Shown here: one piece after another, positions 27,550 through 36,260 of the stretch
How the letters are laid out: every line of letters begins with the position of its first letter
Position numbering within the stretch: position 1 is the stretch's first letter
Source: CBDHDJ01 sp965261645
Lineage (GTDB): Bacteria; Pseudomonadota; Alphaproteobacteria; SHVV01
Direction: 5' to 3'
DNA: 64,000 nucleotides
Assembly (NCBI GenBank): GCA_965261645.1
Contig: CBDHDJ010000003.1
Location: 310,001-374,000 of the forward strand
Notes under the pieces: model-generated
The model's database searches: none
What the model was told of the DNA's origin: nothing
What the model saw: only the letters and a program-made list of their open reading frames with translations
Made by a program: the position numbers and the translations under genes

Positions 27550-29124
27550 TCAGCTCGTGAAATACATGTGCTCGACGAAGTTGCCATCGGCAAACGGCGA
27601 TGTATAGAAGCCGGCTAACTTTTTCGAAGCTCCGAACAGCTGGTGCTGGAACGTCATGAGAGTCGCGCCGCCTTCAAGCGAGACCAGCTCCTGCAGATCG
27701 TGGTACATCTGCTTACGCTTCGCGGTGTCGAGTTCCTTGCGGGCATCGAGCAGCAATTGGTCCACGTCCGGCCGATTCCATTTCGTCTCATTGAATCCCG
27801 ACTCGGAATGGTATTGCGTGGTGAGGATCTGGTCCTCGGTCGCGCGTCCGGCCCAGGTCGCGCCGCACCACGGAACCTTCCTCCAGGTATTGGACCAATA
27901 GCCGTCATCGGGCGCGCGCTGGATGTCGAAGTCGATGCCGGCTTTGGCCGCCTGCCGCTGATAGAGTTCCGCCATTTCTATCCCCACGCCCGGGATGGCG
28001 ACATTCGATGTGTGCAGAGGCGGCAACTTACCCGAGTGCCCGGTCTTCTTGTAATAGAACTTCGCCTTGTCGGGGTCGTAAACCTTCTGGGGCAGATCGG
28101 ACGCATGAAAGCGGAAAGACTTAGGAATCGGGTGGTCGTTCCCCACAGAGCCGAAGCCGAACTTGACCTTGTCGATGATTTCCTCACGGTCCATCGCGTA
28201 TTTCACCGCGAGCCGCATGTTGTTGTCGTCAAAAGGCGGCGTGTTGGTGAGGACGACGAACTCGTTGAACCACGTACTGTCGACCCTGTTGACCGTGAAC
28301 TGACGCTCCAGGAGCTTGGCCACTTTCGGGGTTACGTCATTGATGAAATCCACGTCGCCCGTTTGCAGCGCGCTCACGCGGGCCGTCGGGTCGTTGATGG
28401 CGACCGACTCGAGTGAATCGAAATAGGCAGCATCCGATTTCCAGTAATTCGGATTGCGCTTCAGCAGAAGCCGGACGCCCGGGTCGAAGTCCTCGTAGAC
28501 GTAGGGGCCGGTCCCGATGCCCTTGTCGGTCGGCGCGCCCTCCGGGTGTATCTGCAGGTGATAGTCGGTGAAGCCATAGGGCCAGTCGGCGTTGGGATTT
28601 TCCAGCTTGAACATGATCTCGTGGCTTCCCGTCGCCTTGAACTCGACGATCTGGGACAAGAACGCCCTGAGCCCGGAGGCGGCCTCCGGGGCGCGGTGAC
28701 GATTGACCGCCCACACCACGTCGTCCGCGGTCAGGCTCTTGCCGTTGTGGAACTCGATGCCCTTGCGAATTTTGAATACCCAGGTCGTCGCGTCGTCGGT
28801 GTCCCAGCTCTCCGCGAGTTCGGGCACGAGGTTCATGCTGTCGTCAAGCCGGATGAGCGCATTGCCCCAGAAGTATCCGGCGAGGAAAAGGTATGTGGTC
28901 CCATAGGTGATCACATCGAGGCTGTCGGTGGAATTGGCGTCGGCGATTCCCATCTTGAGGTGGCCCCCCCTCTTGGGGGTGGCGGCCAAGACCGAGTTGA
29001 TCGGCAGCGACGAGGCCAATGCTGCCGTCGTGCCGACCGCGGCCGCTGTCTTTAGCGCCTCGCGCCGCGTGATTTCGTTTTCGTGGTTGGGCGTCCGCCC
29101 TTTGTCTGCTTTGTCACTGGGCAT
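27550..29124 (-). CDS. ABC transporter substrate-binding protein, family 5, tandem paralogue
   Basis: Also 524 residues and clearly a duplicate of the gene at 25877-27451. The Tat signal region is almost identical at the DNA level and most motifs are kept (KTLTAD-type segment SLTADDVVWAVNRH, GTGPYVYEDFDPGVRLLL). Differences concentrate in the first mature residues (MGIADANSTDSLDV against AAHSGSATDSLDT) and around the ligand pocket (APWCGATWAGR-type region), suggesting a changed ligand. No transporter partners are visible. The 3' flank also shares GGGCCCTGAGGCCCGCCC-like sequence with the first copy. Confidence 0.9.
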   Translation of the reverse strand: MPSDKADKGRTPNHENEITRREALKTAAAVGTTAALASSLPINSVLAATPKRGGHLKMGIADANSTDSLDVITYGTTYLFLAGYFWGNALIRLDDSMNLVPELAESWDTDDATTWVFKIRKGIEFHNGKSLTADDVVWAVNRHRAPEAASGLRAFLSQIVEFKATGSHEIMFKLENPNADWPYGFTDYHLQIHPEGAPTDKGIGTGPYVYEDFDPGVRLLLKRNPNYWKSDAAYFDSLESVAINDPTARVSALQTGDVDFINDVTPKVAKLLERQFTVNRVDSTWFNEFVVLTNTPPFDDNNMRLAVKYAMDREEIIDKVKFGFGSVGNDHPIPKSFRFHASDLPQKVYDPDKAKFYYKKTGHSGKLPPLHTSNVAIPGVGIEMAELYQRQAAKAGIDFDIQRAPDDGYWSNTWRKVPWCGATWAGRATEDQILTTQYHSESGFNETKWNRPDVDQLLLDARKELDTAKRKQMYHDLQELVSLEGGATLMTFQHQLFGASKKLAGFYTSPFADGNFVEHMYFTS

Positions 29125-29327
29125 CGTAACTTTCCTTCAAGTGAGTTGATGGAAGCCGACATTTCCCAACTGAAATCCGGGCCGGAAAGTCAGCGTATCT
29201 GTTTAGGCGACCTATGGCAATTTCGAGAAGTGGGTCAAACGGCGGCTGTCGTCAAACTGACCCGCCCCCGGCTGCGGGGTGCAGGCCGGCCACGGTGTTC
29301 CCCGCCCAACCCTTGACGGTGCATGTA

Positions 29328-29507
29328 CTATACATTACCCAGCCGCGCCTCGGCCCGTACCGGCACCCGCGCGCGCTCAGGATTGTCGCGGTACTTTTGT
29401 TTGATCGGTTCCTGCAACTCCCTCAGTCCCGCCGCGTCCACGCCGAGCTCCTCCCATGCTCGACGAACGTCAATTTCAGCCGACATTTTGTCGGCGAAGC
29501 TGGCCAT
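29328..29507 (-). pseudogene. Short fragment, possibly OsmC-like N-terminus
   Basis: Starts at ATG 29507 and reads about 59 residues, including LRELQEPIKQKYRDNPERA and RVPVRAEARLG before a stop. The pattern reminds me of the first segment of OsmC-type peroxiredoxin-like proteins, but the rest of the domain is missing. The 120 bp on either side contain no gene I would support. Confidence 0.35.
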
Positions 29508-29752
29508 GAGTTGACCTAGTTGTGCGTTAAGGCGAAGGGCGACGAGAGTGTCTGAGCAAAAGCGTAGGGCGGTGGAGGCTAGATGGCTGAATAACAACAA
29601 AAAGGCATCTGCATATGAATCGGAACCGCGAGGCAACGGCGGCGGACCCTGGGTCTCGCCCGAACGCGATTTCGGCCCCGGGGCGAACCACTTGACGCTG
29701 GCGCAAATCTTTGGAATCAATCGGACAACACTACCTCGTTGGGAGGATTGAA

Positions 29753-30907
29753 ATGACGCTGGCGGCAACCCACGAACTGCTCGAACCGACAAACGTCAAC
29801 AAGACCCGTGACGCGCTTTTGTCGGCGCGCCACCTCGACGGTCATTTCTACACGTCTCGCGACGTCCAGGATCTCGAGAAAGAGCGCATCTTCATGAAGG
29901 AGTGGCTCTTATTGGCCAGGGAAGAGGAACTCTCCAATCCAGGCGACTACTTGGCCACCCGCGTTGCCGGTGAGCCGGTGGTGATCGTCCGCGACGAGAG
30001 CGGCGAGATCAACGCCTACGCCAATGTCTGCCGCCACCGGGGGGTCGAGGTGGCGACGTTGGGCAGCGGTAACGCGACGAGCTTCATGTGCCCCTACCAC
30101 GCCTGGACCTATGGTCTCGACGGCAAGTTGATCAGCGCACCAGGCATGACAGACAGCAACTTCGATCCGGCGGGTTGCCGCCTGCCGGTGCTGCGGACCG
30201 AGACATGGCGCGGCTGCGTCTTCGTGACCTTCAACCCCGAGCCCCATCCCTTTTCAGAAGTCGCTGCCGGGCTCGACAACAAACTCGGCTTCGGTCAGTT
30301 TGAGAACTGCCGGCTCGCGAATAAGACTCTTGTTGATTTGCGCTGCAATTGGAAGTTCGCGCATGAGAACCTGATCGACTTCTACCATGGAGACACCATT
30401 CACCTGGAGTCGTTCGGGAAACACTTTCAAGGAGAACCCGATTACGAGCGTTACGACTACGCGCCAGATGGCGGCTTCAGTTTTCAGTGGGAAGCCCTTC
30501 CCTTGGCCACAGACGGCACGACCTCGATCGGGCCCATGCCGTGGTTCGAAGATCAGCCCCACTTGGCGTATTACGCGTTGCAGTATCCAAACCTTGTTGT
30601 CAGCGGCCGTTGCGACATGGCGATGATCTGGGTGGCGTGGCCGATCACCCCGGACACGTGCCAATTTACCGTGTACCTCCTCGTGGCTGAAGAAACGCTC
30701 AAAAAGCCCGAATTTGAGAAATGGCTCAGCGACCATGTAGCGTTTATGGAATTGGTCATCGACGAAGACCGGGAAATGGTCCAGTCGCTTCAAAACGGTG
30801 CGGGTTCGCGGACGTTCGTGCCCGGCGCCATGGCCAAAGCCGAAGGTGCGATCCACCACTATTTGAATGCGTACCTGGATAAAATGCAGGGTCCGATCGC
30901 CTCGTAG
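29753..30907 (+). CDS. Rieske non-haem iron oxygenase, alpha (catalytic) subunit
   Basis: A 384-residue ring-hydroxylating oxygenase component. The Rieske [2Fe-2S] ligands are C93-x-H95 (VCRHRG) and C113-x2-H116 (CPYHAWTY). The mononuclear iron region is ENLIDFYHGDTIH with D, H and H in the usual spacing. ATG 29753 follows GGGAGG. The enzyme would insert oxygen into an aromatic, carnitine-like or other substrate using electrons from a reductase that is not encoded nearby. Neighbouring binding proteins and hydrolase suggest a catabolic island. Confidence 0.9.
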   Translation: MTLAATHELLEPTNVNKTRDALLSARHLDGHFYTSRDVQDLEKERIFMKEWLLLAREEELSNPGDYLATRVAGEPVVIVRDESGEINAYANVCRHRGVEVATLGSGNATSFMCPYHAWTYGLDGKLISAPGMTDSNFDPAGCRLPVLRTETWRGCVFVTFNPEPHPFSEVAAGLDNKLGFGQFENCRLANKTLVDLRCNWKFAHENLIDFYHGDTIHLESFGKHFQGEPDYERYDYAPDGGFSFQWEALPLATDGTTSIGPMPWFEDQPHLAYYALQYPNLVVSGRCDMAMIWVAWPITPDTCQFTVYLLVAEETLKKPEFEKWLSDHVAFMELVIDEDREMVQSLQNGAGSRTFVPGAMAKAEGAIHHYLNAYLDKMQGPIAS

Positions 30908-30969
30908 CTAAGCGAGCCGATCGAAGTACCGCGTGTGTCGGAATTCGCTCGAGTGGTGCTGTCCCGCAA

Positions 30970-31167
30970 CTATCGCTTATCGCCGAGACGCGACATCAAA
31001 CCCGCGAGCTCTTCGAACCCCTTGATGACGCGTTCCAGATTGCCGTTCACCGCGTCGAGTTTGCGGCTGATGTGCAGAAGTTGATTCGCGTTGTATTCGG
31101 CGGCCCGTGCGAAGCGGTCCTCAGCGGTCGCATCTTCGCCGGCCTCGGGCAGTTGTTCGCTCGCCAT
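30970..31167 (-). CDS. Small conserved-looking hypothetical protein (65 aa)
   Basis: Acidic N-terminus followed by a helix-prone segment with heptad-like spacing (LLHISRKLDAVNGNLERVIKGFEELAGLM), suggesting a coiled coil or a small oligomeric protein. GGGAGAG lies just upstream of ATG 31167. It is located 58 bp from the tRNA-Ser 3' end on the same strand. Function unknown. Confidence 0.55.
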   Translation of the reverse strand: MASEQLPEAGEDATAEDRFARAAEYNANQLLHISRKLDAVNGNLERVIKGFEELAGLMSRLGDKR

Positions 31168-31224
31168 GTGTCTCTCCCTGCTGTCCGCTTCAGGGATGTG
31201 AGATTCAGGCTAAGCCGTTGAAAT

Positions 31225-31318
31225 TGGCGGAGGGAGAGGGATTCGAACCCTCGATACAGCTGTTAACCGTATAACGGTTTAGCAAACCGCCGCCTTCGAC
31301 CACTCGGCCATCCCTCCT
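31225..31318 (-). tRNA. tRNA-Ser (anticodon GCT)
   Basis: Acceptor stem GGAGGGA/TCCCTCC, anticodon loop TTGCTAA giving GCT, a long variable arm typical of tRNA-Ser, T-arm GAGGGTTCGAATCCCTC and encoded CCA. The last 17 bases plus AT recur at 2189-2207. Confidence 0.95.
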
Positions 31319-31344
31319 CAGCGACAATCAGCGCTCCACTCCTA

Positions 31345-31543
31345 CTAGCGGGCGTGTCCCGCCCTGTCAACGAGCCGAGGCGCCTCAAAGTAATGCGAAA
31401 TAAGCGCCGCGCCCGATCGCGAGATTCCGTGATCTCCAATGTAAAAGTGGGCGGGATTACCGGCCCAAAACCACCAATTGAAAATAAGCTTGTTGAAAAA
31501 CCCAATGAGAGAGTAAGTCAATCCGTTGATAACGGATGAAGTT
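31345..31543 (-). pseudogene. C-terminal fragment of an unidentified protein, cut by IS1595
   Basis: The frame enters from the IS1595 border and reads SSVINGLTYSLIGFFNKLIF, then NWWFWAGNPAHFYIGDHGIS and ends GHAR at 31345. It is hydrophobic with aromatic clusters. On the far side of the IS, 32653-32712 contains a possible start (MSYDAEYSTLLDL) on the same strand, but I cannot show that the two belong together. The family is not recognised. Confidence 0.4.
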
Positions 31544-32652
31544 TTCTTGCCTATCCGGTTAACGCCGATGACCGCTACATGTAGGGTGCCGCCACTCTCC
31601 CGAGTAAAGCTCGGCATAGGTTGGAGCAGAGGTGTCGCCCGCGATGCCGAGCAATGAGCGGAAGGCGTTGAACGGGTAGAACCGTCTGTTGAAGCGGAAG
31701 GTGAACTCGTTGAGGTAGGCTTGTAGGTGCTGGTGGCTAACGCCGTGGTGGATACCGATCAGCCACGTCTCCAGGTTGGCGAAAACCAGATGGATGATCG
31801 GCAGGTATTGCTCGGCAACCTCTGGATCACCACACTCGGCAACAGCGAAGTGCTCATAGCCGCGCTTACCGAGGCCAGCATAGCCGCTCCAATCGTCAGT
31901 AACGATCAGCGATCCCGGCGCGACGGTGCTCTCGACGAACCCACAGAGCGACTCGGCGCTACGGTCGAGCACGACGGCGAGCCGAACGCGTCCGGCATAG
32001 CGTCCGTCTTTCCGGTTGTCGAGCTTGGTGCCCGGCTTTCGATGACGCACCTCGATGGCACAGGAGACGGGAACCTTGTGGTGAACACCACGGCCTTCCC
32101 CACGCGTTCGCCCGCCAACCCAGGTTTCGTCCACCTCAACATGGTTCTTGGGCTGTCCACCGATCCTGTCTTGGTTGGGCCGCACCATGCCCGAGCGGAG
32201 CTTGTGGAGAATTTGAAAGGCCGTCTCGTAGCGCGAAAGACCAAGTTGCCGCTGAAACTGCACGGCGGACATGCCGGGCGTCTGACTGGCGACCAGATAA
32301 GCGGCCCAGAACCAGACGTTCAGCGGAGTGTGGCTACGCTCCATCACTGTTCCCACCGTCAGCCCGGTGTTCTGGCGGCACTTGCGGCAGCGCAGGACGC
32401 CAGGGCGGTTTTCAAAGTGGAACGGCTCTCCCGCCGTGCCGCAGTGCGGGCAGGCAAAGCCGTCTCCCCAGCGGGCTTTCTCCAGGTAGGCGGCGCAGGC
32501 CGCATCATCGGGGAAAAGTCGCTGGAACTCGGGTAGCGAATGCGGGAATGGGAGATCGGCGCGGTCGAGAACATCCATGGCGCGCTCCCCTATATCCGGT
32601 TTGCGCCCATTCTAGCCCTAGTGGGTGTGGGTGTAAACCGGATAGGCAAGAA
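31544..32652 (-). mobile_element. IS1595-family element (type b, 1109 bp)
   Basis: Inverted repeat TTCTTGCCTATCCGGTT at both ends. The 8 bases at each side (ATGAAGTT and GAGATCAA) do not match, so there is no target duplication. Confidence 0.85.
31559..32578 (-). CDS. IS1595-family (ISXO2-like) transposase, type b
   Basis: A 339-residue transposase with a zinc ribbon (CPHCGTA ... CRKCRQ), HVEVDETWVGG, LIVTDDWSGY and LNEFTFRFNRRFY. Longer than and clearly distinct from the type a transposase at 12341. Intact frame. Confidence 0.92.
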   Translation of the reverse strand: MDVLDRADLPFPHSLPEFQRLFPDDAACAAYLEKARWGDGFACPHCGTAGEPFHFENRPGVLRCRKCRQNTGLTVGTVMERSHTPLNVWFWAAYLVASQTPGMSAVQFQRQLGLSRYETAFQILHKLRSGMVRPNQDRIGGQPKNHVEVDETWVGGRTRGEGRGVHHKVPVSCAIEVRHRKPGTKLDNRKDGRYAGRVRLAVVLDRSAESLCGFVESTVAPGSLIVTDDWSGYAGLGKRGYEHFAVAECGDPEVAEQYLPIIHLVFANLETWLIGIHHGVSHQHLQAYLNEFTFRFNRRFYPFNAFRSLLGIAGDTSAPTYAELYSGEWRHPTCSGHRR

Positions 32653-32712
32653 GAGATCAAGGAGTGTCGAGTACTCGGCATCGTAGGACATGGTGACACC
32701 TATCAATACTTA

Positions 32713-33619
32713 GAGTCGGTTTCGAAAGTCATGCGGCTCGGGCCAATCTGCGGACGAGGAGCATGACGGAGGCGGCGTAGAGGAAGGCGCGGGCCGAGGC
32801 GATGGTGGCCTCGAAGTCCTTTGCCAGTCGCCGGTTGCGGTTGATCCAGGCGAAGAAGCGCTCCACGACCCAGCGGCGCGGTTGGACGGCGAAGCCGACC
32901 TGATCGGGGCTTTTGCGCACGATCTCGACGGCGATCACGGTGGCCGTGGCGACCTTCTCGCCGGCGTAGCCGCTGTCGGCAAAGACCTTCTCGATGAACG
33001 GAAACGAGCCGCGTGAGGCGCACAGCAGCGACCCGCCACCATCGCGGTCCTGGATACTCGCCGGATGCGCCTCGAGCACGAGGCCGCGCCCGTCGGTGTC
33101 GACCAGCGCGTGGCGCTTGCGCCCCTTGATCTTCTTGCCCGCATCGTAGCCGCGGGGGCCACCAGCCTCGGTTGTCTTGACGCTCTGGCTGTCGATAATC
33201 GCGCCGCTCGGGCTGGCCTCGCGTCCGACCCGCTCGCGATCGGCCATGACCAGAGAGTGATTGATCTTCTCAAGGAGGCCGTCGTCGCGGAACTTGGCGA
33301 ACCAGCGATAGATCGTGCCCCACGGTGGCAAATCGCTTGGCAGCAAGCGCCAAGGGCAGCCAGCCCGCATCACGTAGAAAATGCCGTTGACGATCTCTCG
33401 CATCGGCCATGACCGGGGCCGTCCCGTGCCATGAGCCGGAGGCAAATGAGGCTCGATCACAACCCACTCCGCATCGGTCAAATCAGTCTGATAACGCAGC
33501 GTCTTGCGGCTATGCTGCTCTCGGGTGGTCGGCGTCCACATGGCGGCTCCATATCGGTCTCAGCAACCTCCTTGGAATCACATCGACACCGGCCACTCAA
33601 CCCCTTTCGAAACGGCCTC
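32713..33619 (-). mobile_element. IS5-family element (IS427-like, 907 bp)
   Basis: Ends GAGTCGGTTTCGAAAG and, inverted, GAGGCCGTTTCGAAAG. A TTA duplication at 32710-32712 and 33620-33622 fits the IS427 subgroup. The 60 to 80 bp on either side (32653-32709, 33623-33697) are gene scraps that I cannot identify. Confidence 0.85.
32729..33541 (-). CDS. IS5-family transposase (IS427 group)
   Basis: A 270-residue single-frame DDE transposase: AIIDSQSVKT (D), VFADSGYAGEK (D) and VVERFFAWINRNRRLAKDFE (E with the Y/W-R-E-K pattern). The N-terminal LTDAEWVVIEPHLPP is the usual IS5 start. Intact. Several IS427-group members use a frameshift; this one does not. Confidence 0.92.
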   Translation of the reverse strand: MWTPTTREQHSRKTLRYQTDLTDAEWVVIEPHLPPAHGTGRPRSWPMREIVNGIFYVMRAGCPWRLLPSDLPPWGTIYRWFAKFRDDGLLEKINHSLVMADRERVGREASPSGAIIDSQSVKTTEAGGPRGYDAGKKIKGRKRHALVDTDGRGLVLEAHPASIQDRDGGGSLLCASRGSFPFIEKVFADSGYAGEKVATATVIAVEIVRKSPDQVGFAVQPRRWVVERFFAWINRNRRLAKDFEATIASARAFLYAASVMLLVRRLARAA

Positions 33620-33701
33620 TTAGCCTGGTCCGCATAAGGTTTGGAAGACCGTGGCTGGTGACCGCCGATGAGATTCCGGCTCCCGCCGCGCTCGACCTTA
33701 C

Positions 33702-35145
33702 CAGCCCGTTGATTAAGTGGCTTTTTCCGGCTCTCACTCCCAGATGAGGAATGCGGCGGCGAAAGCCGTCTGGCCGCTTTGCGAGCCCCCCCGTGCCACC
33801 AGCATGGCCCCGGTGGGCGTGAGCAGAACGAAAATACCGCCATATCCGCCCGCCACGGCCTCCCGCGGGGTGCCGGCGCCGATGAGCTGGCGCATCAGTA
33901 ACGATAGATTGTGGCCGGCGACGTGGAGCAGGTATCGCTTGTGCACATTCTCTCGCCCGCGCAGCCAGGTTCGTCGCATGCCGCCACGATCGAGGTTGTG
34001 GGCAAAGCAGCGCTCGACGATCTCGGCGCGCAGCTTGAAGGCCTCGCGGGCGACCCCGGACTTGAGCCGCGCACGGTTATTGGTGACCGCGCGCCGCGCC
34101 GCCTCATCACCGTGCCAGCGCGAAAAGCCGGTCTGCTTGGGCGCCGCGATCCGGGTCTTCCAGGGACTGTCGTTCAGAGCCCTCAAGACCGCCCGTGAGT
34201 GATAACCTTTGTCGGGGACGCATTCGGCCGGGTCCTCCGATGTCGGTGCCGCATCCACCGCCTCGAGGTTTGCCTCGGCCTTCGCCAGGGTCTTGGAAAG
34301 CGTCGTGGTGTCGCCCTCATCGGCCGGGTGCAGCTCGGCCGCCACCACCGCGCCGGTGTCCAGATCCACCGCGTGCTCGGGCTTGTAGGCCAGATGCGTC
34401 GTGCCGTCCTTCATCTTGGTGATCTTGGCCTCGGGGTCGCTCTTCGAAACCCAATCCGTGTTGGAAAGCTTCTTGCCCTTGCGCTTCCGGTCCAGACGCG
34501 CCAGGTCCTCGGCCGTGGGTGTCTCGACCCCGCTTTCCCGGGCCAGACGCTCCAGCATCTCCCGGTAGCCTTCGCCGTTGTCGCGCCGCACGATGTTCCG
34601 CAGCGCCGCGTTGGCCTCCATGGTCGAGGCATCGACGCCGATGCGCTCGCCCTTGATCAGCCCCGCCTCGGCGATCAGCACCAGAACCCAGTCGAAGACC
34701 GCCGCGTGGACTTCATGGGGCAGGCGCGTGCGGCTCCGTGACAGCCAGGAATGGTCCGGTACCCGATCACGGCTCCCCAGTCGCAGGAACGCCCGCAGCG
34801 AAAGCGAGTCCGAGCAGCGCCACTCCAGACCGCGCTCGCTGTCGATGCCCTCAAAGTAGCCCACCAGGTGCATCCGGAAATAGCGCCCGGGCGGCACCGA
34901 GGGCGCGCCCATCCTGACCGCGTAATAAGGCCGGCAGCTCGCCTCGGCAAAGGCGTCGAAGCCGCCCGCGATCAGCACCGACTGCAAGCGGTCATAAAAC
35001 ACATGACCCGGAGAGCGCGGCATCTCCGACCAGCTCACCATCAGGTCCCCCTGACCATCCTTCTGCCGTCCCATCGCCATCGGCAAATCCCCCTGCAAAT
35101 CAGGGAACCAGAGAATCAGACGGCGCCGACTTAATCAACGGGCTG
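33702..35145 (-). mobile_element. IS1182-family element, copy 4 (1444 bp)
   Basis: Full-length, with a perfect 4-bp duplication TTAC (33698-33701, 35146-35149). Confidence 0.92.
33734..35080 (-). CDS. IS1182-family transposase (copy 4)
   Basis: Intact frame, 448 residues. It shares VLIAGG with copy 2, has YYAVRMG like copy 5, and has a unique A to P change immediately before the catalytic DKGYHS (ECVPDKGY). That substitution next to the aspartate may weaken activity. Confidence 0.9.
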   Translation of the reverse strand: MAMGRQKDGQGDLMVSWSEMPRSPGHVFYDRLQSVLIAGGFDAFAEASCRPYYAVRMGAPSVPPGRYFRMHLVGYFEGIDSERGLEWRCSDSLSLRAFLRLGSRDRVPDHSWLSRSRTRLPHEVHAAVFDWVLVLIAEAGLIKGERIGVDASTMEANAALRNIVRRDNGEGYREMLERLARESGVETPTAEDLARLDRKRKGKKLSNTDWVSKSDPEAKITKMKDGTTHLAYKPEHAVDLDTGAVVAAELHPADEGDTTTLSKTLAKAEANLEAVDAAPTSEDPAECVPDKGYHSRAVLRALNDSPWKTRIAAPKQTGFSRWHGDEAARRAVTNNRARLKSGVAREAFKLRAEIVERCFAHNLDRGGMRRTWLRGRENVHKRYLLHVAGHNLSLLMRQLIGAGTPREAVAGGYGGIFVLLTPTGAMLVARGGSQSGQTAFAAAFLIWE

Positions 35146-35169
35146 TTACCTCAATGGCGACGTTGTCTA

Positions 35170-36233
35170 GAGCATTTTCTGAGCTGACGGATTCTTTTTG
35201 GGATTCCCATGGGATCGAATTTCTGATTCAAGATGTGGGCTGGTGGAGGAGGCCAGGCTGCATGACGAAACCTCTTTCCAATGATCTTCGAGAACGGCTT
35301 GTATCGGCGGTTGACAGCGGCCTGTCGCGGCGCTCGGCGGCGCGCCGCTTTGGGGTTGCGGCCTCGACGGCGATCAACGGCGATCAAATGGGTGAATCGG
35401 TGGCGGCGGACGGGCGATGTCGGGCCTAGGCCGCAAGGCGGTAACCACCGCTCGCACCGGATCGAGGCCCATGCCGAGGAAATCCTGGCGCTGGTTGACG
35501 AGACGCCGGACATCACCTTGGGCGAGATCGCGGCACACCTGGACGCGGGGCATGGCTTGACGGTGGCCCAAAGCACGGTCTGGCGGCTGCTCGACCGGCA
35601 CGGCATGACGTTCAAAAAAAACCGCGCACGCCTGCGAGCAACAGCGAGCTGACGTCCTGCGCCGCCGGCAGGCCTGGTTCGACGCCCAACCCGATCTGAA
35701 GCCCGAGCGGCTGGTGTTCATTGACGAGACCGGCGCTTCGACCAAGATGGCCCGGCGTTACGGCCGGGCGCCACGGGGCGAGCGTTGCCAAGCACCGGTG
35801 CCTCATGGACACTGGAAGACGACGACCTTCGTTGGCGCGCTCCGCCTTGAAGGCATGACCGCGCCCATGGTGCTCGACGGTGCCATGCATGGTGCCGCCT
35901 TCCTCGCTTATGTGGAGCAGGTCTTGGTCCCGACGCTCAAACCCGGCGATATCGTGGTGATGGATAACTTACCCGCCCACAAACCCATCGCCGTGCGCAC
36001 GGCCATCGAAGTCGCCGCGGCAGAGTTGCGCTTCCTGCCGCCCTACAGCCCTGACTTTAACCCCATTGAAATGGCCTTCTCCAAGCTCAAGGCTTTCCTC
36101 AAAAAGACCGCCGCCCGAACCGTCGATGACCTCTAGGACGCCATCGCCCAAGGCATCGACACCTTCACACCAACGGAATGCGAAAACTACTTCGCTGCTG
36201 CCGGCTATGACCGCAAATGATAGGAAACCGCTC
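35170..36233 (+). mobile_element. IS630-family element (type A), complete copy (1064 bp)
   Basis: Left end GAGCATTTTCTGAGC, right end complement GAGCGGTTTCCTATC, with TA duplicated (35168-35169, 36234-36235). It lies only 20 bp from IS1182 copy 4 and 25 bp from IS256 copy 2. Confidence 0.88.
35262..36220 (+). pseudogene. IS630-family transposase (type A), inactivated
   Basis: Compared with the copy at 4159-4943 it has a tandem 10-bp duplication (CGGCGATCAA, about 35367-35388) that breaks the first frame after the HTH. The slippery A-run near 35614 is longer (eight A). A TAG at 36134-36136 replaces the tryptophan codon expected after TVDDL. The DDE motifs FIDETGAST, VMDNLPAHK and SPDFNPIEMAFSKLK are otherwise readable. 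Confidence 0.85.
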
Positions 36234-36260
36234 TAGCACTCGCCGGTGAGCGATCTCATC

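Noticed and set aside
29548..29751. 67-aa ORF just upstream of the Rieske oxygenase
   Set aside because: No RBS-supported start and no recognisable motif; it runs into the oxygenase leader.
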